A stretch of 64,000 nucleotides of DNA from assembly GCF_900155935.1 (NCBI RefSeq), contig NZ_FTLW01000001.1:582094-646093 (forward strand). Direction: 5' to 3'. Position 1 is the first letter of the stretch, and the number at the start of each line of letters is the position of its first letter. A program made the translations under genes and the position numbers. The notes beneath the pieces are model-generated. The model did not search any database. It was not told where the DNA came from and saw only the letters and a program-made list of their open reading frames with translations. Of the stretch, positions 55,264-64,000 are shown piece by piece. Origin of the DNA: Solilutibacter tolerans. GTDB lineage: Bacteria; Pseudomonadota; Gammaproteobacteria; Xanthomonadales; Xanthomonadaceae.

Positions 55264-58257
55264 ATGAGGAAGATCAGGCGTTCGACATTGGCCGTCATGG
55301 TGAGTGCGTGTTTGCTGTCCATGTCGGTGATGGAGCCGGCGTTGGCGCAGAGCGCCACGGGCGCGATTGCTGGCAGGGCGGCATCCGGCACCGAGGTCAC
55401 CATCAGCAACCCGGCCACCGGCTTCAGTCGTACCGTTACGGCGGGCGCGGATGGCACCTATCGGCTCAGTCAGCTGCCGGTGGGTGACTACCAACTTGAG
55501 GCCTCTGGCCGCAAGTTCGATGTCAGTGTCTCGCTGGGTGGTACCACGACGGTCAATCTGGCCGGCGGGACTGCAGGCGCATTGGATTCCGTGCAAGTGA
55601 TCGGCACGCGCATCGTCAATCGCGTGGATGTGCGATCGACCGAGTCTGCGACCAACATCACGCGTGATGAGTTGGCTCGCCTCCCCGTCGACCAATCAAT
55701 GGGCGCGGTGGCGTTGCTGGCCCCCGGGGTTATCGGCGGCAATTCTTCGTTCGGCGGCATATCGTTCGGCGGCTCGTCGGTGGCCGAGAATTCGGTCTTC
55801 ATCAACGGCTTGAACGTCACTGACTTCTATCGCCGACAGAGTTTTTCAACTGCGCCTTTCGCGTTCTTCAAGGAATTTCAAGTCAAGACAGGCGGTTATT
55901 CCGTTGAGTTCGGGCGTAGCACCGGCGGCGTGATCAACGCGGTCACGCGATCAGGCAGCAACGAATTTCATGGCGGCGTCGAGCTGACCATCGAGCCTGA
56001 GCAGTGGAAGTCGAGCGCGGATGATCACTACTACGCTGACGGCACACCAAATACCTTGTCCAGTCAGGACAGCTCACGATTCTTGAAGACCAATGTGTGG
56101 GGATCGGGTCCGATCATCCGGGACCGTTTGTTTATTTTCGCGATGTATGAAGACCGAGACAGCACATCGCGCTACACCACGGGCTCCTTCGGGAACAGCT
56201 TGAACAAGGGATCGAGCGACAACGGTTTCTGGGGCACCAAGCTGGACTGGAAACTGACCGATAACCATCTGCTGGAATTTCTTGCCTTCTCCGATGAAGG
56301 CGACATCACCACCAAGACTTACGGTTATGACTTCGCCAGCAAGGAAGTGAAGACCATGACCGGCCAGCGCACGGTGGAAAGCGGTGGCAAGAATGCATCA
56401 CTGACGTACACCGGTTATTTCGGTGACAACTTCGTGGCCAAGGCGATGTACGGCGTTAATCGCAGTCAAAGCCTATCGCGCTCCCCCGCTGATGCAGCCT
56501 GCGATTTAGTCGGCATCAACACCGCCACTTACGGCACCCAGTACAACAACATGGGACGCCCCACGTTGGGCTGCCATCCGGGTGGCTCCGTGGTGGATCA
56601 CGAGGATGAGCGCAAAGTCGCGCGTCTGGATTTCGAGTGGACGCTCGGTGACCACCTGCTTCGTTTCGGCATGGACCGCGAGGTGATGACGACGGACCGC
56701 ACCTCGCGCTATCCGGGTCCGACCGGCATGCTGTACACGATCTACGGCACCACGCCAGGCGCAACCCTGGACAACGGTGCCACGGTCCCCGCGGGCGTGA
56801 ATGCTTTCGTGATGGGCCGTCGCCGCATCGATGGCGGCGTGTTCGAAACCACGGCCAATGCGTGGTACATCGAGGACAATTGGAGCATCACCCCCAATTT
56901 GTTGTTGAATCTCGGCGTGCGCGTGGATTCGTTCAACAACAAGACCGCGGCCGGCACCAGCTTCATCAAGATCGATAACCTCGTGTCCCCGCGACTGGGC
57001 TTTTCCTGGGACATCAAAGGGGATGGCGCCAGCAAGCTGTTCGGTAACCTGGGACGTTATTACCTGCCGGTCACCAACAACATCAACTACACCTTCGCCG
57101 GCGGCCTGACCGACGAACGCACGTTCTACGCGCTCAATGGTTTCAGTAATGAGACCAACCCGATCACGGGCGCGGCCTACATGATGCCGATACTGGGCAA
57201 TCAGATTGGCCCAGTGGATGACCAGTTCAATGTTTCGGTTGGCGACTTGCGCAAGAGCGTGGATCGCGACCTGGAAGCCGTGTATCAGGATGAAGCGATC
57301 CTGGGTTACCAGTCGATGATCAACCAGGCCTGGTCCTGGGGCGTCAACGCCACCTATCGCCGGATGAAGAATGCGCTGGACGATGTGCGCATCAATCACA
57401 CGCCCTGCGGGCCGACCAGCACGCTCTGGCCGATCGCCAATCCGGGGCGCCCACTGACCATCTGGGGCACTACCTCGATGGGGTGTGCACAAGATGGCTG
57501 GATCACCATCGATACTTCGCAGGACGGATACCGCAAGGGCGGCAGCGGGCAGGTAATCGGCTATTACGAGCCGAAGCGTACCTACAAGTCGGTTGAGTTC
57601 CAGATTGATCGTGCATGGGATGGCAAGTGGGCCTTCAATGCCTCGTACCTGTGGTCCAAGTCGGACGGCAACCACGAGGGGCCGGTCAACTCGGACACCA
57701 ACTACGGTGACACCGGCATGGTCCAGCACTGGGATCATCCCGCCAACAACGAACGCTATGGCCCGTTGTTCAATGATCGACGTCACCAGATCAAATTGCG
57801 CGGTAGCTATGCGATTACCGATCACTGGAGCATCGGCGGCAGTCTGCGAGCGGCATCGGGCGGCCCGATCACAGCTTTCGGCGTCACGTGGCCGAATGAC
57901 ACCACGGCCGCGGCCAGCTTCGTCAGCACGGGGTCGGGTGGCGGCTCTGGCTGGCTCTGTGTAGCGAACTGCGCAGGTCCCTACACCGGTCGCGTGTACG
58001 AATACACGCCGCGTGGCGCGTTTGGTCGCATGCCATGGACTTATGATGTGGGCGCGAACATCAGCTGGAGCACCAAGATCGGCAATTCGGATTTCAAGGC
58101 GCGCTTCTCCGTGTTCAACCTGCTCAACTCGCAGGAAGTCATCAACGTGAGCGCACGCTACGAAGGCCAGCCCGGCGTCAAACGGTCTACATTCGGTACC
58201 GGCACGCGCTGGCAATCGCCGCGTTACGCGCAAATGGTGCTGAGCTGGAATTTCTGA
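55264..58257 (+). CDS. Oar-like TonB-dependent receptor
   Basis: 997 residues. A signal peptide ends near EPALAQS. An N-terminal carboxypeptidase-regulatory-like domain (TGAIAGRAASGTEVTISNPATGFSRTVTAGADGTYRL) precedes the plug (LDSVQVIGTRIV, SVFINGLNVTDFYRRQ, GRSTGGVINAVTRSGSNEFHGG). This is the Oar-type architecture common in Xanthomonadaceae, often linked to peptide or protein uptake. The barrel ends ...QMVLSWNF. The stop overlaps the serine hydrolase start by 1 nt. Confidence 0.95.
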   Translation: MRKIRRSTLAVMVSACLLSMSVMEPALAQSATGAIAGRAASGTEVTISNPATGFSRTVTAGADGTYRLSQLPVGDYQLEASGRKFDVSVSLGGTTTVNLAGGTAGALDSVQVIGTRIVNRVDVRSTESATNITRDELARLPVDQSMGAVALLAPGVIGGNSSFGGISFGGSSVAENSVFINGLNVTDFYRRQSFSTAPFAFFKEFQVKTGGYSVEFGRSTGGVINAVTRSGSNEFHGGVELTIEPEQWKSSADDHYYADGTPNTLSSQDSSRFLKTNVWGSGPIIRDRLFIFAMYEDRDSTSRYTTGSFGNSLNKGSSDNGFWGTKLDWKLTDNHLLEFLAFSDEGDITTKTYGYDFASKEVKTMTGQRTVESGGKNASLTYTGYFGDNFVAKAMYGVNRSQSLSRSPADAACDLVGINTATYGTQYNNMGRPTLGCHPGGSVVDHEDERKVARLDFEWTLGDHLLRFGMDREVMTTDRTSRYPGPTGMLYTIYGTTPGATLDNGATVPAGVNAFVMGRRRIDGGVFETTANAWYIEDNWSITPNLLLNLGVRVDSFNNKTAAGTSFIKIDNLVSPRLGFSWDIKGDGASKLFGNLGRYYLPVTNNINYTFAGGLTDERTFYALNGFSNETNPITGAAYMMPILGNQIGPVDDQFNVSVGDLRKSVDRDLEAVYQDEAILGYQSMINQAWSWGVNATYRRMKNALDDVRINHTPCGPTSTLWPIANPGRPLTIWGTTSMGCAQDGWITIDTSQDGYRKGGSGQVIGYYEPKRTYKSVEFQIDRAWDGKWAFNASYLWSKSDGNHEGPVNSDTNYGDTGMVQHWDHPANNERYGPLFNDRRHQIKLRGSYAITDHWSIGGSLRAASGGPITAFGVTWPNDTTAAASFVSTGSGGGSGWLCVANCAGPYTGRVYEYTPRGAFGRMPWTYDVGANISWSTKIGNSDFKARFSVFNLLNSQEVINVSARYEGQPGVKRSTFGTGTRWQSPRYAQMVLSWNF

Positions 58258-59852
58258 TGCGACGACTGTTTGGCGGGACAGCAGGGCTGGCATTCGTGCT
58301 GGCCCTGTGTCCTTTGGACGCGGTGGCACAAGCGATGGTCGATGCTGCGGCCCTTGATCACGAGGTGGATGCGGCGGTCAAGCGCTACCAGCTGCCCGGC
58401 GTGGCCGTTGGCGTAGTCAAGGATGGCGAAATCATCTACCGCGGGACGCGCGGTGAGACTGAAATCGGCACGGGTGAAAAAGTCGACAGCGCGACCATCT
58501 TCAAGATTGCCTCCAATACCAAGGCGATGACCGCGGCGATGCTGGGCCGGTTGGTGGACCAGGGCAAGCTGCGCTGGGACGATCCGGTCACGCGCCATCT
58601 GCCGGACTTCCGCATGCAGCAGGATTGGGTCACCCGCGAGATCCAGGTGCGCGACCTCTTGATCCACAACAGCGGGCTGCCTGCCGGCGCCGGCGACCTG
58701 ATGCTGTGGCCCGAACCCAACCACTTCACCCGCGCTGACGTATTGCGCGGAATGCGCTATCTCAAGCCGAAGTGGAGTTTCCGCTCGCGCTACGCCTACG
58801 ACAACACGCTCTATATCGTGGCGGGTGAGCTTGCGGCGACGGCGGGCGGTGCGTCTTACGAAACGCTGATGCAGCGTGAAGTATTCAAGCCGCTCGGTTT
58901 GTCACGATGCCGCGTCGGAGCATGGTCGCGCGATGCTGTGGGCAACGTCGCTCAGCCCCATCGTCTGCGTGATGATCGTTACGAAGTGGTTAACCGCGAT
59001 GGAAGCGACATCCCAGAAAGCACAATGGCTGCAGCGGGCGGTGTGCGCTGCAGCTTAGATGACATGCTGAAGTGGGCATCGATGTGGCTGCAGCCTGATC
59101 GCGCCGGTGTGCAGTCGGGCGGCAAGCCCTGGCTTTCCAATGCGCAACGCAGTGCGATGTGGTCGATGCAACAGCCCATGCCGCTATCGGCACGCATGCA
59201 GCGTTGGGACGACAGTCATTATTACGCCTACGGCTATGGCTGGCGTTTGTCCGATGTCGATGGCACCGCGCGCGTCGCACATACCGGCACATTGTCGGGC
59301 ATGTATTCGTCTTTCACCCTGCTGCCTCAAAAAAACATCGGCATCGTGGTGCTGATCAATGGCGATGCGGATGAAGCGCGTACCGTGCTGATGCAGGCGT
59401 TGACCAAGCATTTCACCGCCCCATCCAACAACCCTGGTGTCGACGGATACGCGGAGATGCTGGCTGATGAGCGCACCCACGCTGCTGCAGCATCGCCATC
59501 ACTTATTCCCGATACGCGCGACCGCCGTCCATCGACATCCAGTGAATTGGCAGGAAAGCTGGGCCTCTTCCGCGACCCTTGGTTTGGCGATGTCAAGATT
59601 TGCCCAGAGTCAGGCAACGTGTACTTCGCGGCAGCCAAGTCACCGCGTGTCAAAGGGCAGGTGATGACGACAGGCCAGGGCTGGCTGGTGGATTGGGATG
59701 GCGATGCGGTCAGCGAAGCTTGGCTGCGATTCTCGTCTGATAGTGCATCGCCCCAACGCCTGAAGATGGCCAAGCTCGACCCTGATGGCGACTTCAGCGA
59801 CGATTTCGAAGACTTGGATTTCCAGCGCGTGGGCGACTGTCCTGCCCCTTGA
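58257..59852 (+). CDS. Periplasmic serine hydrolase, class C beta-lactamase family
   Basis: 531 residues. A signal peptide ends near DAVAQA. S86-x-x-K89 (ASNTK), the Y-x-N motif in YAYDN, and HTG (VAHTGTLSGMYS, replacing KTG) form the class C/DD-peptidase active site. A C-terminal DUF3471-like beta domain of about 110 residues follows. It may be an esterase, DD-peptidase or D-aminopeptidase. Its start overlaps the receptor stop (TGATG), so the two are translated together and probably act on one substrate. Confidence 0.92.
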   Translation: MRRLFGGTAGLAFVLALCPLDAVAQAMVDAAALDHEVDAAVKRYQLPGVAVGVVKDGEIIYRGTRGETEIGTGEKVDSATIFKIASNTKAMTAAMLGRLVDQGKLRWDDPVTRHLPDFRMQQDWVTREIQVRDLLIHNSGLPAGAGDLMLWPEPNHFTRADVLRGMRYLKPKWSFRSRYAYDNTLYIVAGELAATAGGASYETLMQREVFKPLGLSRCRVGAWSRDAVGNVAQPHRLRDDRYEVVNRDGSDIPESTMAAAGGVRCSLDDMLKWASMWLQPDRAGVQSGGKPWLSNAQRSAMWSMQQPMPLSARMQRWDDSHYYAYGYGWRLSDVDGTARVAHTGTLSGMYSSFTLLPQKNIGIVVLINGDADEARTVLMQALTKHFTAPSNNPGVDGYAEMLADERTHAAAASPSLIPDTRDRRPSTSSELAGKLGLFRDPWFGDVKICPESGNVYFAAAKSPRVKGQVMTTGQGWLVDWDGDAVSEAWLRFSSDSASPQRLKMAKLDPDGDFSDDFEDLDFQRVGDCPAP

Positions 59853-59855
59853 GCC

Positions 59856-60935
59856 TTAGCCCAGGATCGGCGCGAAGCGTGGTGCCAGCAGTGTTTGTCG
59901 CCAGCCTTTCAGCGCATCGGGCCATTCGCCGTTTTCCAGCAGAGCTTCCAACCAACGCCGAGATGCAATCAGGCCTTCGGGCAGGTCTAGCTCCTTGGCA
60001 ACATCGGCCACGGCCTGCTGCAGGCTTTTCAGTTTTTTCTTGTCGATGTCGCCATCACGACGCACTGGTGGCATCGAAGCTTCATCTTCCAAAGCCGTGG
60101 TGAGCGCGGCCCACAACTCCTTCGCCAATTTGCGTGGTGATTTTGGTGTCGTATCCAGCAGTTTCTGCAGCGCGGTGAAATCTTCCGGCGGTCGATGGGA
60201 GAGCTGTAGCGCCAAGGGCTGGTCGATGACCCAATTTTTTGGCAGGTCGCGTTCGCGGGCGAAGACTTCGCGCCAACGCATCAAGCGCAGCAGGCGAATT
60301 TGGGCTTCAGCATCGAAATCCTGTGCGGGACGCACACCCAAGTGCGGCCATGGGTCGAGACTGTCATCACCCGCATTTCGCAACGTGCGCTCGGCGTCTT
60401 CTTCAAGCCAAGCGGAACGCTTCAACTCATGCAGCTTGTCACGCAGTAGATCGTGTAAGGCGGCTAAGTGATTCACATCGTCTGCCGCGTATTCGCATTG
60501 CGACGGACTCAGCGGCCGGCGTAACCAATCGGAGCGCGTCTCGCCTTTTTCCAGCGCCACGCCAAGCGCGGCCTGCACCAATTTTTGGTAGCCAAGGCCC
60601 GCCCCCAGCCCGGCCAGCGCGGCAGCCGCTTGCGTGTCGAACAGCGGCGCGGGCAGGGCATTGCATGTGTGTCCGAAAGCGACGAGGTCTTCGCTCGGGC
60701 TGTGCATGATCTTCAACACACTGGAATCCCGTAGCAACTCGGCGATCACCTCCGGCATGCCGGCGACGGTCGGGTCCACCAGCAAGACTTTGTCGTTGAT
60801 GGCCACCTGAACCAAGGCCAGAACCGGCCACCAAGTGCGCTCGCGCACGAACTCAGTGTCCAGGCCTACCCGTTCGGGCAGGTCAACGAGGTGCGAGCGG
60901 AGGGCGTCGGGTTGGTCGATCCAGAGATGCGTCAC
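59856..60935 (-). CDS. rnd: Ribonuclease D
   Basis: 359 residues from a GTG at 60935. DEDD exonuclease motifs are visible: GLDTEFVRERTWW (Exo I), HSPSEDLVAFGH (Exo II) and YAADDVNHLAALHDLL (Exo III, Y-x-x-x-D). An HRDC domain follows (RLLRLMRWREVFARERDLPKNWV). It trims tRNA 3' ends. The frame is open further upstream but would overlap the divergent gene; the GTG gives the family N terminus. No clear Shine-Dalgarno is seen. Confidence 0.94.
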   Translation of the reverse strand: MTHLWIDQPDALRSHLVDLPERVGLDTEFVRERTWWPVLALVQVAINDKVLLVDPTVAGMPEVIAELLRDSSVLKIMHSPSEDLVAFGHTCNALPAPLFDTQAAAALAGLGAGLGYQKLVQAALGVALEKGETRSDWLRRPLSPSQCEYAADDVNHLAALHDLLRDKLHELKRSAWLEEDAERTLRNAGDDSLDPWPHLGVRPAQDFDAEAQIRLLRLMRWREVFARERDLPKNWVIDQPLALQLSHRPPEDFTALQKLLDTTPKSPRKLAKELWAALTTALEDEASMPPVRRDGDIDKKKLKSLQQAVADVAKELDLPEGLIASRRWLEALLENGEWPDALKGWRQTLLAPRFAPILG

Positions 60936-60980
60936 GCGATATTCGGGGAATGGAAAGGTCGCTAACGATACCCTAGGCGA

Positions 60981-62828
60981 ATGCGCATCCACGCCGGCCT
61001 TGTTTTGCTGCTGTCGATCTTGCTCGCCTCGTGCGGGGGCAAGGAGACCGCTCCGCCATCTACCGAAGCGGAGGCGCGCCTGCGCCGTGGCTTGGTGAGC
61101 ATCAGCGCGGATGAGTCCCCCATGTACTCGCTGGACTGGCGGGTGCCGCAAGTGGTGGTCGATGCAGGAGCGCTCCCGGATGCGCTGGCACGTGCAGAAG
61201 CGGCGCTGGATGAGGGGAGGCTTTATGAAGATGCAGCTTCAGCGATACCTCTTTATATGGCTATCCTGAAAGTGGCACCGGGTAATGAAACGGCCATTCA
61301 AGGTCTTGAAGACGCACGTACAGCCCTGCACCAGCGAGGCAATGAAGTGCTTGAAAGCAGCGAGGCCGATGGCGTGAACCTGGCCCTGGCGCACGAGATT
61401 GCCGCCGTCGCCCGCGTAGTTGCGCCGGCTGCGCCCGAAACCCTGGAGTACCTGACGCGCGTCGATGCAGCCGACCGTTTGCAGGCCTTGCTGGAGCACG
61501 GTGAAAACGAGCTGGCCGCAGGCAACCTGGGTGAAACAGGAATCGGCGCCGCCACCGCGTTTCGTGAAGTATTGCGTAACAGGCCCAATGATGCGCGTGC
61601 GATGCAAGGCTTGGCGGCGGTCGAAAGCCAGATGATCGGCCGCGCCGAGGATGCGATCGGCGTAGATCAATTCAATCGCGCCATCCTCTGGTTGGATGCG
61701 GCGGCCAAATTGCGCCCCGACACGCCTGTGGCGGTGGATGAGGCACGCAGGCGGATGAAGCTTCGTCGCGAGGCGCGCGTCGCGCGCTTGTACGCGAATG
61801 TTCTGCAGCGACTGGAGAAGCCGGGGGAATTTGGTGCATTGAAAGCTGCGCAGGCTGACATCGAACAAATGCAGGCCATCGCCGTGCCTGGCGAGCCCCG
61901 TATCAGGCACGCCCAAGAAACACTCACGCGCGCCACCTTGTACGGGCGCCATCGGCCAGGCGAGCGTTTCGCCGATGCATTGATCTCAGGCGGCGAAGGG
62001 CCAGCCTTGGTGGTGGTGCCACATGGCGAATTCATGATGGGCGCGCCCGAGGATGAACTCGATTCCAGCAAGGCCGAGTGGCCGCAGCACAAGGTGCGAT
62101 TCGCGCGCGGCTTCGCGATGGCGCGGACCGAGACCACGGTGGGCGAATTCGGACGTTTCGTGGCCGCCACTGGCCACCGCACGCGCGCCGAGCGACGTGG
62201 CTATTCCGTGGTCTACGACGAGCGCAGCGGCAACTTCGTGCTGCGCAACGACATCACCTGGCGTAACGACTACGTCGGCCGGCCGGCCAATCCGGACTTG
62301 CCGGTATTGCATGTCGATGCCAGCGATGCGGAAGCCTACGCGGCGTGGTTGTCGGAAGAGAGCGGGCATCCCTACCGCCTTCCGCACGAAGCCGAATTTG
62401 AATATGCGTTGCGCGCCGGCAAACAGACCCGTTTCCCCTGGGGTATCGGTATCCCGCCACGCGGTGGCGGCAACCTGACCGGCAGCTTGGATCGTTCGCC
62501 CGGCGGCCGGCGCTGGGGCAACGCCTTCGTGGGCTATGGCGATGGTTACTGGGGCCCGGCACCGGTTTCGCGCGGGCGTGCCAATGCCTTCGGCCTGCAA
62601 GGCATGGCCGGCAACGTGGGGGAATGGACGATGGATTGCTGGCATCAAGGCTATCGGCGCGCGCCGGCGGACGGTGGGGCATGGTTCAATCCTGGCTGCC
62701 GCAGCCGTGTGGTGCGTGGTGGCACCTGGTCCAGCGCGCCGTCGCAGGCGCGCTCGGCTTGGCGGATGTCGCAGGCCCACGACATCACGAATGCCCGCAC
62801 CGGCATCCGGGTGGTGCGCGAGATCTGA
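60981..62828 (+). CDS. Lipoprotein with FGE-sulfatase (SUMF1-like) domain lacking the catalytic cysteines
   Basis: 615 residues. The lipobox LLASC predicts lipid anchoring. About 300 residues of helical, TPR-like repeats (LPDALARAEAALDEGRLYEDAASAIPLYMAI...) precede an FGE/SUMF1 fold: EFMMGAPEDELDSSKAEWPQHKVRF, TTVGEFGRFVAATGH, YRLPHEAEFEYALRAG, GNVGEWTMDCW and RVVRGGTWSSAPSQARSAW. The RGG-W block lacks the two active-site Cys of true formylglycine enzymes, so sulfatase maturation is unlikely. It is probably a structural or binding role. Confidence 0.87.
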   Translation: MRIHAGLVLLLSILLASCGGKETAPPSTEAEARLRRGLVSISADESPMYSLDWRVPQVVVDAGALPDALARAEAALDEGRLYEDAASAIPLYMAILKVAPGNETAIQGLEDARTALHQRGNEVLESSEADGVNLALAHEIAAVARVVAPAAPETLEYLTRVDAADRLQALLEHGENELAAGNLGETGIGAATAFREVLRNRPNDARAMQGLAAVESQMIGRAEDAIGVDQFNRAILWLDAAAKLRPDTPVAVDEARRRMKLRREARVARLYANVLQRLEKPGEFGALKAAQADIEQMQAIAVPGEPRIRHAQETLTRATLYGRHRPGERFADALISGGEGPALVVVPHGEFMMGAPEDELDSSKAEWPQHKVRFARGFAMARTETTVGEFGRFVAATGHRTRAERRGYSVVYDERSGNFVLRNDITWRNDYVGRPANPDLPVLHVDASDAEAYAAWLSEESGHPYRLPHEAEFEYALRAGKQTRFPWGIGIPPRGGGNLTGSLDRSPGGRRWGNAFVGYGDGYWGPAPVSRGRANAFGLQGMAGNVGEWTMDCWHQGYRRAPADGGAWFNPGCRSRVVRGGTWSSAPSQARSAWRMSQAHDITNARTGIRVVREI

Positions 62829-62955
62829 CCGGGCCGCGCCAAACCCCGGGTTTCGGTGTAGGGTGCGGCTTCACAAGCCCATGCGGACGTTCCCGCTTCA
62901 ATAAGACGTCGTGCCACCGTTGTGCGCACGGGTGGATTCCAAGGAGTGAGCCAAG

Positions 62956-63879
62956 ATGCGTCAAGACCCGTCACAGTCCCCGTATGGCCAGCCGCGTCGC
63001 CGCGGGTTCGGCTTCAACCCGCGCCTGTTGATCATCGTGGCCTTCGCGGCCTACGGTCTGTACTACTACTTCTCCAATCGCACGGTTGACCCGTATACCG
63101 GCGAAAAAGTGCTGATCGACAAGAGCATCGACGCGCAGCAGGAAGAAGCGCTGGGTTTGCAGGCGTATCAGGAAATCCTGCAGCAAGAGCAGCCGGTTGA
63201 TCCGAACTCGCAGATCGCCCAGCAGATCCGCGGCATCGCCGGTCGCCTGGTCGACAAGATCGATGAGGTCGAAGGTGCCTTGGCCCAGGAACACGGCATG
63301 CAAGCCAACAATTTCGCCAAGGATTTCAACTGGCAAGTGACGGTGCTCAATTCGCAGCAGGCGAATGCCTTCGCCCTGCCGGGCGGCAAGATGGCTGTCT
63401 ACACGGGCCTGGTGCCGGTGGCGCAGAACGCCGATGGCATGGCGGTGGTGATGGGCCATGAAATCGCCCATGCCTTGATGCGCCATGGCGCGCAGCGCAT
63501 GAGTCGCGGCAAGCTTGAGCAGATGGCCCAGATGGGCGCAGCCGCTGGCGGTGTGGATGTGGGCGTACAGCAGGCAATATTCAGTGCCTACGGCGTGACC
63601 TCGCAGCTGCCGTATGCGCGTGGCCACGAAAGCAGTGCAGATGAAGTCGGCTTGATGTTGATGGCGGCCGCCTGTTTCAACCCGGACGAAGCCGTGCCGC
63701 TGTGGGAGCGCATGGCAGCGCAGGCCGGTGGCAACTCCGGCCCGGAGTTCGCCTCCACTCATCCCAGCCCGCAAAGCCGCATCGAGCATCTTCGCTCGCT
63801 CCTGCCCAAGGCGCATGAGTATCGCCAGCGTTTCTGCACCGACGGCAGTGCCAAGCAGGCGGGCGGCGCCACGTTCTGA
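62956..63879 (+). CDS. M48-family metalloprotease, membrane-anchored
   Basis: 307 residues. One N-terminal hydrophobic segment (LLIIVAFAAYGLYYYF, about 24-39) anchors it. The zinc motif HEIAH is at residues 168-172 in VVMGHEIAHALMRHGAQ, with the third ligand Glu in RGHESSADEVG, typical of the BepA/LoiP/HtpX-related M48 group. It probably works in envelope protein quality control. AAGGAG lies upstream of the ATG. It follows the FGE-fold lipoprotein gene by 127 bp. Confidence 0.93.
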   Translation: MRQDPSQSPYGQPRRRGFGFNPRLLIIVAFAAYGLYYYFSNRTVDPYTGEKVLIDKSIDAQQEEALGLQAYQEILQQEQPVDPNSQIAQQIRGIAGRLVDKIDEVEGALAQEHGMQANNFAKDFNWQVTVLNSQQANAFALPGGKMAVYTGLVPVAQNADGMAVVMGHEIAHALMRHGAQRMSRGKLEQMAQMGAAAGGVDVGVQQAIFSAYGVTSQLPYARGHESSADEVGLMLMAAACFNPDEAVPLWERMAAQAGGNSGPEFASTHPSPQSRIEHLRSLLPKAHEYRQRFCTDGSAKQAGGATF

Positions 63880-64000
63880 CGCACCGCGAACGCGGCAATA
63901 AAAACGGGTATCCGGATTTTAGTGTGGGACGACAGCTAAAGCACTTGCTTGTCTGACTGTTCTTGCTTGTAGGTTTCTAGTTTCGCAGGCTCGTCCGTTT
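63880..64000. other. Right window edge, no gene seen
   Basis: 121 bp after the M48 gene. A weak hairpin CCGCG-AA-CGCGG with an A-rich stretch follows the stop; nothing else is recognisable. Confidence 0.4.

Noticed and set aside
56506..58329. 607-codon open frame on the - strand inside the Oar-like receptor
   Set aside because: It is antisense to conserved receptor sequence and has no family motifs.

Overview
The window is high-GC, densely coded DNA and reads as a chromosomal segment of a gammaproteobacterium of the Xanthomonadaceae/Lysobacteraceae type. That placement is an inference from gene content: large TonB-dependent receptors (one Oar-like), an ACE-like M2 peptidase, the minCDE cluster, bpt, purT, a fused rlmKL, a DUF2007-type protein and a tandem glycine riboswitch on gcvP. 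There is no rRNA, phage, plasmid or CRISPR array. One intact tRNA is present (Ala, anticodon CGC).

Layout. 1-3.2 kb: 3' end of recB, recD and a DUF938 methyltransferase, overlapping, + strand. 3.2-9.5 kb: a TonB receptor and gcvP with promoter and tandem glycine riboswitch, - strand. 9.5-12.8 kb: membrane protein, Bcr/CflA-type exporter and a convergent APC permease. 13.0-14.2 kb: a secreted DUF11 protein. 14.4-18.4 kb: Rieske oxygenase, ACE-like peptidase and EamA transporter. 18.4-21.4 kb: GNAT-minC-minD-minE-HExxH protein, - strand. 21.6-25.9 kb: a NarL-type two-component pair, an SRPBCC protein, DUF423 and an AlkA-like glycosylase. 25.9-29.7 kb: a VanY-like peptidase, then a possibly acquired patch (SGNH hydrolase, an NmrA-like gene broken by one in-frame TAG, a TetR regulator) bordered by gene-poor DNA. 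29.7-33.4 kb: a tightly coupled seven-gene operon (SPFH, small membrane protein, ribbon-helix-helix regulator, two DUF4177 proteins, alpha/beta hydrolase, PH-like protein) behind a perfect AT-rich palindrome. 33.5-45.8 kb: mostly housekeeping (purT, bpt, tesB, amidase, rlmKL, endonuclease V) plus lipoproteins and an EF-hand protein. 45.8-49.4 kb: a DUF1800/DUF1501 pair between a degenerate tRNA-Ala 3' fragment and the intact tRNA-Ala. 49.4-54.9 kb: a five-gene murein-peptide operon. 55.3-63.9 kb: Oar-like receptor with a co-translated serine hydrolase, rnd, an FGE-fold lipoprotein and an M48 protease.

How genes work together. RecB and RecD are subunits of one double-strand-break repair enzyme. 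The glycine riboswitch ties gcvP expression to glycine. The NlpC/P60 lipoprotein, L-Ala-D/L-Glu epimerase, MurR/RpiR regulator, L,D-transpeptidase-fold protein and dicarboxylate/glutamate-type symporter form a coherent wall-peptide salvage unit. The parts most likely to be undescribed are the SPFH/RHH/DUF4177 operon with its candidate operator, the DUF1800/DUF1501 pair flanked by tRNA repeats, and the predicted zincin following minE.
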